Assembly: GCA_038503075.1 (NCBI GenBank)
Contig: JBCAML010000015.1
Location: forward strand, 1,302,001-1,366,000
Direction: 5' to 3'
DNA from: Gyromitra esculenta
Taxonomy: Eukaryota > Ascomycota > Pezizomycetes > Pezizales > Discinaceae
DNA length: 64,000 nt
Shown: one piece after another, positions 46,919 to 58,038 of the stretch
Numbering within the stretch: the first letter of the stretch is position 1
How the letters are laid out: each line of letters starts with the position of its first letter
Position numbers and translations under genes: made by a program
The notes under the pieces: generated by a model
Told to the model about the DNA's origin: nothing
What the model saw: the letters and a program-made list of their open reading frames with translations, nothing else
The model's database searches: none

Positions 46919-48791
46919 TGTTAGTTGTAGAATGGGGGGGGTTGGCATGATTGCATTTGGCGTTTTTTTTTTTTCTCTTATTGATTCCCACCCCTGTTTT
47001 TTTTATTTTTTTTATTTTTTTATTGTGGCTGTTTGGTTCCTGGTTGAGATTTCCTTGCGGCTCTGGTTCTTTCTCTTATTATCTAGTTTGGTGGGTTGTA
47101 GGCTGTGGTTATGCTGATGATACCAGTTTGTTATTTAAACCCTGATGCGGGTATTGGGTTATTGAAGGTAACGGAAAAGTAACGGACGGGTATTTCGAAG
47201 AGAGGTAGTTAGAATAAGGGGGGAGGGGGGAGGGGGGAGCAGTGAGAAGAGACACACGGCCGCGTAAACGATATCATAGCGTACTGTTCTAAAGACTAAA
47301 TGAGGAAAGGGTGGTTTAATTATTTTATTGTTTTGTAGACATGGTTGTAGGTAATAGTTTTATCGCAAGAAAAGTTTAACGTCTGGGATTCACTTCTAGT
47401 TCTGGGATTCTACTCTGGTTGGATTGGGGTTTTGGAGTCGTGGGGTGGTGGGGTGGTGGGGTTTTGAGGGGCTGTGGATGGTTGGTTCGGGATATGTGGA
47501 TGGCAGATCAAGAAATGATATCTTGATCCTTCTAACGGGCGTCGTTCGTTGACGGTCTCTGGCAAGATCTTTGCGGTGTAGGGCAGGTTTTCATCTGTCT
47601 TTTTCCGTCTTTTCCGTCTTTTCCGTCTTTTGGCGGTTAGTGATGCAGCTGGCTAGCTAGTAGGGGGTGCCGTAGTGTTTAATGATACAAGATTCAGATT
47701 CACTCGGCTTCGTAATTGATGGGTGACCTTCGATCGAGAGTTTTAATTAACTTCCTAGAACATACACAGCTGCAGGATCTATTCTCTTAGACACGCTCAT
47801 GGATTCTCACTCGAGAGTGATAACTTGCTTTGCTCTTCTATACTCAAGCTTGTTTTTTTTTTGTTTAACTCGTTAGTTTTAACTAGCACTGAAGCTATGA
47901 CAATACATAAAACGTCATGATCTGACAATATCACCTCTTCCCTCATATTCCATATTCTTGGCCACATAGTCTAAAGCCCACGCTTTCCTTTTCCCTTTTT
48001 TAAACAAACTAAAACACAAACCAATCCAAACCTAAACCAAAACCAAAACCAAAATAAATAAACCAAAAACAACATAACAACATAATACCACAATCCATTC
48101 TCCAAATCCTCGTATCGAAAGTTCAAACTCCTCATCCATACTTCCTCTATTCTCTACCCAATCTCTCTGTCTCTCTCCCCATCCTCTCAGCCCGCCCCTT
48201 ACAATTTCGTCTTCCGCCCCATTCCCCTGTTTCTCTCCCTTTCTCCTCGAAAGCGCTCTGAAGGTTTGAACCACCCTGTACTCCCTTCTTCTTCCCCGTG
48301 TATAGCAGGTCCACCACGCTTCTGTACTTAAGCTTAAATAAGCTCCATATACATATATAAATATACACGTATACCCGATCGGGGGGGTATATCCCATTCT
48401 GCTGACCATGAAACGGCAATAACTAATATTCGGCCAGATATACTATAAAGTGACCGGAATAACTGTTGCAGGTGAAAAAATTAACTCCAGACCCCCCCCC
48501 CAACCCCCCAACCCCGCTTTTTTTTGCATGCCAAATAGCTACCTAGCGAGCTAGGTACACACATATACATATACACCACACTCTAGAGACCAGTAAGCAA
48601 GCCATGGCCACAGCAACGGGACGGGACTATGGTCCGCTAGAGCGTATATGTAGCAGTTGGAAGTTTACAGCTGCACACACGTGTTAGTCCGCAGACTGTG
48701 TGTGCGTAACCTCGAGCTCACGCATGCGATACAGTATTGGTAGAGAATAAAGAAGTGCTGGGATAACGCTTTGAGGCTTCGGGATCTTGTA
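46919..48791. other. Gene-free stretch with G-, A- and C-rich runs
   Basis: No supported gene. Near the 3' side of the palmitoyltransferase lies a G-rich run (about 47218-47239, three runs of six or more G). At 48019-48075 there is A/C-rich simple sequence and at 48490-48515 a C-rich run. Confidence 0.5.
47218..47239 (+). other. G-tract run, potential G-quadruplex
   Basis: Three runs of six or more G separated by single A residues. Long runs can split into more than four GGG tracts, enough for a quadruplex on the plus strand. It lies 300 bp after the palmitoyltransferase stop codon. Confidence 0.5.
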
Positions 48792-48933
48792 CAGTACAAT
48801 CTCTCTATAACGATATGAAATTAGGGCAATTCTATATCTTTACAGAGCAGAAATCCTTACAAAAAAGGCCTAGCACACACAAAATAACCCCTGTCAAGAC
48901 CTGAAATATTATCCTTATAAGGCGATTGTACTG
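48792..48933. mobile_element. 142-bp pogo/Tc1-like MITE, TIR family A
   Basis: The ends are CAGTACAATC and its exact reverse complement, flanked by TA on each side (48790-48791, 48934-48935). The right end, read on the minus strand, is CAGTACAATCGCCTTATAAG. It differs from the end of the 485-bp element at 24395-24879 in only a few positions, so both belong to one family. The element is too short to code. Confidence 0.8.
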
Positions 48934-49120
48934 TATGGTTATTAGCGAGAGGAGCGAAAGGTCCTGAGCCCAGCTTCGGATTAATAGGGCCAGGATCGGC
49001 CGGGATCTCTTTTGGCGTAGTGATCTGGGTATATATCTTTCTGGTGGCGCATCCTGGCTGGCTGTGTGTAACTAGGGAAAAAAAAATTTATTCTAATGAT
49101 TGCTGTCATGTAACTCTATA

Positions 49121-49342
49121 TACCGTATGTACTCTCGAAATATGGCCAAGCTATGCCCCGAGCTAAACTTAATATAGTACTGAATGTGGCGGAAGATAGC
49201 TATTTAGAGACTCGTCCTGCAACCAACTCTGTCAAATTTGTGAGGCTACGTGGCTCATGTAGAAAGCGTATGGCTCTTTTTAGTGCCATATTAGGTTTAG
49301 TTCGGGGCATAGCTGGGCCGTATTTCGAGAGTACATACGGTA
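49121..49342. mobile_element. 222-bp MITE with about 48-bp terminal inverted repeats
   Basis: The left arm (49121-49168) and right arm (49295-49342) are reverse complements with about four mismatches in 48. They begin TACCGTATGTACTCTCGAAA. The TA at each outer edge may be the target duplication of a Tc1/mariner-type element. The frame that spans the element (49153-49359) is a by-product. Confidence 0.85.
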
Positions 49343-49856
49343 GCCGGGACATGGGTTGATGTTCTTGGCGTAGTGTAAACGCTTTGGATCACGTATAGAA
49401 AAATGCGGTAGTTATCATACATACCATGTAAGTAGGTAGTTGATCTCTTGGCAAATTCACGTTTGATACGTACATACTAGCCAATAGGATAGAGGAAACA
49501 CAACTATTTTAACACCCTTTGGTGTTGGTTTGGTTTGTGGACAGAGCGTGTCGAGAGGTGAGATGTAGGAATACACGTATGCCTATGGAAAAAGAGGGAC
49601 AGGGAGGGCGATTACACCAGTACACCAGAAAATTGCTGCGATTGCAATTTCTGAGGGCTCTTGTAGTCACATTTTGGGGCGCCCCAATTTTCTTCAAGTA
49701 TGGACGCGTAGCTTGATCAAAACAATAAATTAATTGAATATCCTGCTAAAAAAAAAACAAATCGCTGATGCTAAGCTCTATCATCCCCTTAGTTTTGTCC
49801 AATACCACACAAAAACACACGCCATCCTCAGATCAATCGCCATAGTACCCCTTCTC
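49343..49856. other. Gene-free stretch
   Basis: No supported gene; short overlapping frames only. It includes the 3' flank of the ISG12-like gene. Confidence 0.45.
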
Positions 49857-50319
49857 TTAACAGAGAACGCCCAAAGCCTTCACGGCAACAAGTCCAACCC
49901 CCCCAACTCCAGCTCCAGCAAGCAACACAGTTCCAACCGTCCCGGCAGCTACCGCGGCAGCCCCTCCCATCGCGAAACTCTGAGCGAGCGAGAAGGCACT
50001 ACCAGCGGCGATGTAGCCTCCCATTCCTGCTTGGATCCCAGCAGCCGTAGTACCTAATATTTAAGAGCCTAGGTTAATATCGTGTCCACGGATTGGAGGG
50101 AGTTGACCTCACCTGCAGCCACGCCCGCAGAGGTGAATCCTACAGCCCCCAGCACCGTAGGGATTAGCCCAATTCCAGCAGCTCCTGCCGCACTTGAACC
50201 GGCAGCGGTCGCGATAATTCCACCTATTTAATGTTATGAATCATTAGTTTAGAGCCCTTAGTCGACCTTTGTCAAGCCGGAAGGGGCTTTGGAGTTTACT
50301 TACACAGCCCGAGAACCAT
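49857..50319 (-). CDS. ISG12/IFI27-like small hydrophobic protein
   Basis: Three small exons (50319-50304, 50223-50113, 50053-49857) with 80- and 59-nt introns give 107 aa, MVLGLCGIIATAAG onward. Donors are gtaagt and gtgagg. The protein is nearly all Gly, Ala, Val and small hydrophobics. It carries the family core GFTSAGVAAGTTAAGIQAG, then GSAFSLAQSFAMGGA, matching the pattern GFTxxGIxAGSxAA...GSxxxxLQSxGAxGL of the Ifi-6-16/ISG12 family. In animals these proteins sit in mitochondrial or nuclear-envelope membranes and affect apoptosis and antiviral responses. Fungal members exist but their role is unknown. No single long frame covers it, because the first exon has only 16 nt. The phases and summed length (324 nt) agree. 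Confidence 0.8.
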
Positions 50320-52614
50320 TGTTGATATAGGTAGTGAATTGGAGGTAACTGAGTTGAATAAGTTCGAATTCCGAACGGATCAAACGTAGTAGGAGGGAGT
50401 TGAGTTATTGTTTGAATAAGCTTTGCTTTCTGATGTGTCAAAAGAACTGAGTACTGCCGTGCTTATTTATATGATGCTGATTCTCCAACCATTTGCGGCT
50501 GCAATGCTGACTAATAAACGAGATCCCTGTTCAGGCCACCCATTAATTCTTGAAAAGCACCAGATTGATGCATACATGCAGCGTTTCGTTATTATAGGCC
50601 ACAGGTTGGTACGTGTTGACAGCACAGGGGCTGCGCTATGACTGTCCGAGCCTAATATGCAAGGGGGCAGATCACCCGGACAAATTAAACCAAGGGATTG
50701 CATCAGTCGCAAACTGTTGGCGTATCAAGACGCGTTCATAAACAGCATGGCGATAGTTACTGTCACGTGGAAACTAGCCCTAGCCCTTGATGATTTTTCT
50801 CAGCCTTGTTTGTTCGACGGCCGAAAACCAAGGAAATCAACTCTATGTAAGTGTTGAAGTTTCCGAAACTACTTTACATCTCCTAATATCCCGAAGAGCT
50901 ACGGAATAGTACCCGATTTACCAGTGATCCTTATAGCCCTCTAAATCGAATATATATCCTGTAATCTAGTGTGGATGAGATAGGACTCGGATTCGGATTA
51001 TCGCATGGTACTGGAGAAGCAATTCTCAAGGTTCTCGGTGAATTGGGTCCGGGGCAGATCACACGTGGAGTTGGGTAATTCACTTTTTTGTCGTTTCATC
51101 AGACGTACCGTATAATCTCGGCCATAAGGAATGGGGCCGAACTGAGACAGCAGGATAAAATTGTATTCTGACTGGTTGGAAAATCGTTGAAGCTTAACTA
51201 GAACCAGTGAACAAAATCTCCAAGATCGGACCAGCAACCTAAACAATATGAATCCTGTCACCTCGACCAGTAATATTACAATATTCTCCTGTAATCTCAG
51301 GCCGGTCTCGTTCCTTATGACCGAGATTATACGGTTATCAACCCGCAGATTATGTTGTCTGAGACGTGGGTTGATGGGCTAGGAGGATCGTCTCGGTTGT
51401 AGTAGATGGTTCAGAGATCATAATTATGAGAGCTTGGAAAGCTGCTCTTGCGATCGATCAGTACCTCTGCAATGAGAGATGGGTGGCATCATTCTTCACG
51501 CGTTTATTTTGGTTCTGCGTCCTTCTATGCCCTGTCATGGCGGTTGTTACCTTTGTTAGTATTACTGCGATCCAATATTTACTGGTATTTGACAACTTGC
51601 ATTGGATTATTTAGTGTGATCTGTCTTTGATCCTAATAACATTGCTCTCTTATGTGGTGGGTTCTTTGATCTTTCTTAACCTGGGCTTCGAGAAACCCCC
51701 TAAAATGGACTCCACCAGAGCCAGAAAGGGGGAAAGGGATAATGTCTGTTCTAACAGATACTCTCTACTGGTAGGCTGTAATTCCGATGCTGCTAGCTTT
51801 AGTCCAGTCGTTTGAAGGAAATGGGTAACTTTTATAACGCTGAAGGGAATGTAAAGATCCTCTGCCAGTTAGACAAACTCAGAACTAAACGTGAATTTCT
51901 CGGGGTTCTTGGCTTGATTCGTGTGATCCCTAGCAATTTGCCAAGCCGTCATCTGACACTTCAAAGGGCTGGGAGATACGACAGCCTGTGTCTAGTCGCT
52001 CAACTTGAGTGAACGGGCAATTTCCCACACGCCACGGCCATGAGATCAAGACACAGAGGGTGGAAGAAAGTCGTGTGACTAACCTTGGGTGGGGGAACGG
52101 CCTTGCTACCGTTGAGCTATGCACTAGAGGCAGAGTGAATCACCGTGACTCACTCGTAGATGTTGAATTTCTGCTCACTTGTTTTAGCCAATTTGCCAGA
52201 GTTTTATTCAGTTCTGGAAAGAACTTACAAATCTAGGAAGTTGAGAAAGTTGGAGATAAAAAACTTGTAGAAGCTGTGGATTGGCATGGTGGATTTGTGG
52301 GAGTGACGCTAAATTCTTAGTTAGGAGGGCAATAGGTATTACATGTTTTCCTGTTTGGGTTTTTTACGCCCTACGCTAGCTTTTTCACTTGTTATATACA
52401 TACCCTCCAAGAACGTTAAAATCTGCTCGCTGCACGTATTTCCCATCCTTCTCCCTTTGCTTTCCATCTTTAATTCCCCCCACCTTTTCCACCCCACCAT
52501 CGCTAAATATCTATCAGTCAATCTTTTTTTGTATCAAATATCCTTCTTTTCGGGCTCACGCCGCCCCTTGTTAAAGTAATTTTATCTTTTACGTGTAGAT
52601 AATCAGATTTGATA
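50320..52614. other. Gene-free stretch
   Basis: About 2.3 kb between the ISG12-like gene and the orphan gene at 52615, with no supported gene. It contains the inverted-repeat element 51106-51336. Several frames of 60-90 codons overlap one another on both strands. Confidence 0.5.
51106..51336. mobile_element. 231-bp MITE-like element with imperfect 40-bp TIRs
   Basis: The left arm starts ACCGTATAATCTCGGCCATA at 51107. The right arm, read on the minus strand, starts ACCGTATAATCTCGGTCATA and ends near 51296. About 33 of 40 positions agree. A TA dinucleotide lies at or next to both ends. There is no coding content. Confidence 0.7.
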
Positions 52615-53972
52615 ATGTCAGGCAAACGTAAGTCGGGCTCCCGCAGGAAGTCTCTGAACTACATCCCCTTGGCCGAATTCCAGAAGAAAATAGAAGTTGC
52701 GTGTGTGGAAGAGGCAGAGGCAGAAGCAGAAGCAGAAGCAAAGGAAGAGGCAAAGAGAGAGGCAAAGGATGAGACGGGGCAGATTAAGCCAATGGAATAC
52801 AGGACGGTAAGTCTGAATCAAATCCCGTGTATAATGCTAGATAAAAGGATCAAACGGTAGTATGGCGATGAACAAGGTACAAAATGAGAAGAAGAGAATG
52901 GAAAGATAGAGAGATGAAATAGAAGCAAGATAAGATAGAAATGGGAATGAAGAGAGAACATTGGCTAACGATCTCACTGCTTAGATTTCGAACACCAGTC
53001 CTGTACTAAAATCTGTTTCATATCGTATTCCGACACCTCAGCTCGTTGACCAATCTAAGCGAGCGGATCATGGGTTTCGTAGCTGCGAGCAACACCGATT
53101 GGTTCACCGAGGGACCTTCCATGAGCAACCGATCAGCAAGGATCCGAACGGCCATGTCCAGCTGCAGAATAGTCCCGTTTCTAGCGAGGGTCCTCAACAA
53201 TTCTTTGACTCCGATGCGGTTGAACTCGATAAATTCATTCGGTATAAAATACTTATTCCGAGTGAATGTGAGGTTTCCAGAGAAGCCTTCTACGCTCTCA
53301 ACGGGCTTCAGCTACCGTACGAAGGTTCGATAGAATCTTGTCAGGTGAACCAAGAGACTGCTTTTGATCAGGTTCGTTAAATTTTATCTTACGTTCTTTG
53401 GGAACATAAAAAGCTGACTTAGATCCGAGGGAACTACTCAAGTATCAAAACCGAATGGAAGTGGATCTAGTCTCGGAGTTTCGAATATCATGACCGATAA
53501 GAGCACCTCAGCTCGCCCTGGGAACCTATGGATGACTAATGCTAATCCGTCTACATTGGCTTTGATCATTCACTTCAACCGCCCCATTGATCCCCTGAGA
53601 TTCGAGCATAACTCCTTCAATTTTACGGCAATCGGTGAGCATAACCTTAGTGTGGTTTTCGACCAGTACTTCTCACAAGGAGGATCGCGACCTAGGCCGG
53701 CTCACGCCTGTTTCAGGGAGATTAATTTGTCAACGATGAATCTCGGGGTTTCCTATTGCTACGGGATGGCAAAGATGACGAGTATCAAAGTTAAGGAAAC
53801 CCAGTGGTGGAGAAACAAAGGAATTCGTGCAGTGCATCTGGTCTGCATGAATAACTTGCAGGGTATAGAATGCAGTGGAACATCTAAATACTCTAAGCAC
53901 CTGGCCGTCCCGGAGACTTCGTGGAAGTTGGAGAAGGATTTGTGGGGTCTTATAATTTATCCGCGTCAGTAG
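52615..53972 (+). CDS. Orphan protein with Glu/Ala-rich coiled segment, three exons
   Basis: Proposed exons are 52615-52806, 52985-53371 and 53430-53972, giving 373 aa. Exon 1 starts MSGKRKSGSRRKSLNY (basic, nuclear-localisation-like). It holds an alternating Glu/Ala/Lys stretch (about residues 33-52) likely to be a charged helix, and ends at a perfect gtaagt donor (178-nt intron). Exon 2 encodes a soluble mixed segment (KFIRYKILIPSECEVSREAF). Exon 3 encodes a soluble domain with Trp-rich end pieces (QWWRNKGIRAVHLVCMNNLQ, LEKDLWGLIIYPRQ). The second intron is uncertain: the natural acceptor at 53421-53422 leads to a stop, and only a poor acceptor (ccgag, ending 53429) keeps the frame. A frameshift or pseudogene is therefore possible. 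I recognise no domain. Confidence 0.55.
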
Positions 53973-56196
53973 GATCAGTGGAAGAAGTGAAATGGTGCCT
54001 GAAAGAAGAGTAAAAAAGTGCTCAGCTGTGAATACTGGGATCTACAAAATTCCGGTGAAAGTCAGAGTTGCGTTTTGATGTAATCACCACTTGGTGAGTT
54101 CGTTTGTCAGTTGTCTTGTATAAGTATTATAATCATGATCGGTTAAGCCGATCGGGGTGTGTATACATCGCAAGTAGCGAATTTAGATGAATAAAACCGA
54201 CAAAATAACTTAAGAAATAAGCTGTGATTTCTGCGGTAAAGAAGGTAGTGTGTACCCGCAATGAGAGTACTTACTTTACACAGGAAATAGAGGCGGGGTG
54301 TCTTAATTCATAAAAACGATTTAGGTTAACTTAGAAATCTAGTAAATCAGAAACGAGTAACGGTTTCTAGGCGAGGAAGGAGGCAATATTAGACTACATA
54401 ACTCGTAAACTTTGAGCTGCATAGAGTTAGAGCAATGCTGTTTGTTGCGAGAATAACCTCCCGTGCTCACACCACTACTAAACTACCTATACCTGTATTG
54501 CAACGCGTGAGAGGTTATCCTCGCCGCAGATGTTTTATGTGGGGAGGGGTATCAGCAAGGTGAGAGAAATATTGTAGGAGATTAAATCTTGCTACACTCG
54601 TATCAAATACGAAGCATAGGTATGAGAAATATTTCTTTTGCATCTCTATATGATATATATGTCTCATGGAATGTCACGAGCAGATCCTTGATACAAAAAA
54701 GAGACGCGTATCGCTGTCTCGAGCGAGATTTCTGAGAACAATCTTACAGAATAGATTATCTCCAATCAATAGATTAAGAAAAAAAATCCATCAAACCTTT
54801 CGGCGACTATAGCTGGCTTTGAGAATGCTTCTTCCAAATTCTGATTATTTGGCCATAGGCCAAAGCCCCCGTACGCCAAAATGACCTAATAGACAGGTCA
54901 CGATGATGTCTCTGTATCTGATACCTAGCTCTTCCTTAACATCCTAAAGTATCACTAGATTCTTTAACTAACGCCTCTGTTCGATGGTATCTCTCCACCT
55001 CAAAGCGGGTAGGCTGCTACCAGGACAAGGTTTTGCTGGAGGTGAACTTTTTTCCCAAACTCTTCAAGAATGACGGAGGGTTGTTTCTAGATCCCGATAG
55101 ATAGCGAGCAGAATTGTGTCTACGCCAACTATGTCAAAGAATCTAGCACTCCGTGATCGGGCAGAATCTAATTGTGGAGGGTGTAGGATGAATTTAGCTG
55201 ATGATAGATCGCCAGTTACAGGTGTGTCGGTAGGGGACTTATAGTACCCCGGAAGGTAGGAGGAGGGGTCGGTATATCAGTTCTATCTTTAGTTTCAGGA
55301 TGCACGATTCATATGTTATCGGTGCTGAGTGAGGATGGAAGCCAGCCTGCGCCGGGAAGATGGAGGACAGGAAAAGATAATTTTTGTGAGTCGTAGCCTT
55401 TCTTCGCTATCGGAAATATTTATTGGAAGTGAAAAATGGTACTGCTTTGGTGAATGTCCAAGAAGTGAATTAGATAGAGATAGTTGCATTGTTTTACCTT
55501 GCTGGTGAAGAAGTTTGGAGGAATCTCATGAAAAATCGAGGTACTGAATATGGCATCGAGCTAGTAAATTCTTTCAATCCAGGTACCAATTGAGGAAAAG
55601 TTTTGTGTGAAAGAGTTTAAGGAGCGTATAGCAGAACTTAGAGTTAAATCTAACACCCACTAGCTCACTAGCAGCCAACTAATATCGTAATTCATAATCC
55701 CCCCTCCCATCCCTTAGTACTATAGTCCTACAGCTCAAATAGAAGAGTTTGAACGTCTAACCAACAACCCTTCGTATATAGCAGTAGCAGAGACTTTCAA
55801 AATGGGAGCGAATTTCTAGCTAATAAGCAACGAGATATGTTGCTAAATAAGTCTTTCATACGGCCGACGATGAGCACCCTGTACATCAGTTTTGAGAAGG
55901 GGAAAAAACTCGAGGCAGAATCGTGGATACACAATTCTTCTCCAGAGCCATATATACACGGGATAGCCGTGTTCGGCGGGATTTTGGCTGCGTGCCGTTG
56001 AGTGTGCGAGGCCGCCTATCGGTGGAGAACGATAGCTTAGCCTAGTTACTTCAGGCGACAGCGCATACAATTAGAGTATTTACTTTCGGACATGTCAGTG
56101 ACATAAGCGGTAGACAATTCTTACTAAGCAACCGCTATCAGCTACGACGATATCAGCCCTCTATTACAGCTAACAGTTGCTGGTGGCTCAAATGTC
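53973..56196. other. Gene-free stretch
   Basis: About 2.2 kb without a supported gene. A hairpin-forming segment lies at about 54441-54534, where GCGAGAATAACCTC pairs with GAGGTTATCCTCGC apart from one mismatch. Nothing else was recognised. Confidence 0.5.
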
Positions 56197-56835
56197 TTGG
56201 TCGAAGCTGTGGAGCTTGAATTTTCTACAGCCATTGCTTATACGACGGGCAAGAAGGAGGCAAGTATTCGTATTAGTTGGGCTGGGACAATACATAAGGC
56301 GGCGGCGGCGGTCATAAAGGCATTGATCAATGAAGCCCTGCGTATTCAATCAAAAATGAAGCGTTTTCTGAGGAAATACAACGGCGTGGCTGGGATGGCA
56401 CTTCCCACCAACGATTTGGAATGGTTTAACACTGTACTTCTCGCTGTACGAAAGCCTCTCGTGCTTCCTCTCGTGCTTCCTCGGTCGACAACTCCTAGTG
56501 GGCTGAATTTTCCTTCTAGCTGGGGGGCGCCGGAGGGCAAGGAGACGGAACATTTTCAGTTACGAAGACTAATTACTCGTAATACGATTCTCAAAAGCTA
56601 CCATCAGCACACCCTTTCAACAATCAGGAGTCTTGCCAACATATACTACAATCAAAGGCGCTGGAAAGATATGGAAGACCTTGAATTATTAGCTGTAGCT
56701 GTAGGCGACAGGATACCAGGAGACGACCACTCCAACACTCTAAGGACATGTGCAAGGAACAGCCTGGTCACGTATCCCAACCAACGGACAGAGTTAAACG
56801 GTATACAGGAGTTACAGACAGGGACACTAAGCTAG
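56197..56835 (+). pseudogene. Relic of a TPR (NLR-type) gene
   Basis: The frame has no ATG at its 5' end. The C-terminal part reads HQHTLSTIRSLANIYYNQRR, then WKDMEDLELLAVAVGDRIPG and DDHSNTLRTCARNSLVTYP. This follows the 42-residue tetratricopeptide pattern (HPDTL...LA..Y..QGRW.EAE.LE..V...R...LG..HP.TL) typical of fungal NB-ARC/NACHT-TPR proteins. Only about one and a half repeats remain, and key positions are altered (GDDHSNTL for GEDHPDTL). The first 130 residues are not recognisable apart from helical, Ala-rich sequence. No NB-ARC or effector domain is found nearby. Such genes act in fungal non-self recognition when intact; this one looks truncated at both ends. Confidence 0.6.
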
Positions 56836-57409
56836 GAAGACTTAGCTGCGCCGCGCAAAAAGTGGGAATCCATTGGTATAGTTACTAGGTAGATACTTTC
56901 GTGAAAGAGGTTTCAAATGACGAATTTTGAAGCCCGTCGAGCCCTGGAGAGGGGCGCTCCGGGAATGTTTTCGACACAGGGAAGCATTTGAGGAAGGGCA
57001 AGTGCATAGATATATGTACGAAATAGTTACGATATTCTGGTAAATTCTGAATTAATATGGGATTTAATTTGTGGCACGATTATGCAAGAGATGCAGCTCT
57101 ACTCCTATCTCATGGACTGTATCGCGCCAAATATCGCGCATATTTTTGTCGCTCTATGTTTGATCGTCCACTATACCATGATGACCCAGCTGTGCCCCCT
57201 TCCTATTTGTAGAAAATAATCTCTACTATCTAAAGAATCCTTGAGTTTTTTTGAGATTTTCTGCGGCTTCTTTTCATGAAGAAGTTAACTGCTGCATAGG
57301 GGTGTGGAAAAACTAAAATATGACTAGATATACCCACGAAAAATATCTGGGAACATAACAACAGACCTCCTCGCCAGGCATAAATCATCACTCATCCACC
57401 CCAATCTAG

Positions 57410-57740
57410 AGTTTTGTTGAATATAATGAATAGATATGTGATATTCGGTCTCTAGTGAAGTGCAGAAGAGAAGAGGGAATAGAAGAACGGGAATAGAGCT
57501 CCATATATATACTCCCCATGGAGTCATATATAAACATGTTTATGGGGGCTCTTTGGGCGCCGAATAGATCGGCCCGAGCAACCCTCATTAGCAGCTGCAG
57601 GCGAGACTATTGACCGAACCGATATCGGTATCCCGAATAATGACGTGCCAATAAAACGCTAGGAAGCCTATGGATATATACCATATAGCCAACAAGTTTC
57701 CTGAGTGATAATAATTTAAATAAATCAGTACCAGATGCGA
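57410..57740. repeat. Dispersed repeat, copy 2
   Basis: Colinear with 35900-36200: shared words include ATAATGAATAGAT, CCCGAGCAA, CCGAACCG and GGTATCCCG, separated by similar distances. Too diverged to set exact ends by eye. Confidence 0.5.
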
Positions 57741-57840
57741 ATCCTCTAACTTAGCTATAGGAGTGATATTTAGGACCCAGATCTCTCCTTTATGTTTAAC
57801 CATTATTTGAAGGAAATTGGTTTTCACCTTAGCGAGATGC

Positions 57841-58038
57841 GACTGTAATTTGCGCCAAGCCAGCGTTAAAGTGGCAAAAAACTCTGCCTAAATTAAATAC
57901 AAATTGGTAGACTTGTTTTTTTTCAAGCTCTGGGTATACTAATATAATTTTTACAGATTTTAATATTTTGTGTTGTGGAGTTACCATGTCACTAATTATA
58001 AAATTTGCGCCAAATTTGGCGCAAATCGCGTTACAGTC
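57841..58038. mobile_element. 198-bp MITE-like element with a 24-bp perfect internal palindrome
   Basis: The outer ends are GACTGTAA (57841-57848) and TTACAGTC (58031-58038). Inside each lies TTTGCGCCAA or its complement, with a six-base indel between the arms. Next to the right arm, 58003-58026 is a perfect 24-bp palindrome whose half-site is ATTTGCGCCAAA. There is no coding content. Confidence 0.6.

Noticed and set aside
54441..54534. Possible MITE from the inverted GCGAGAATAACCTC arms
   Set aside because: The arms are short and no further terminal symmetry or target duplication is visible, so it is only noted as a hairpin.
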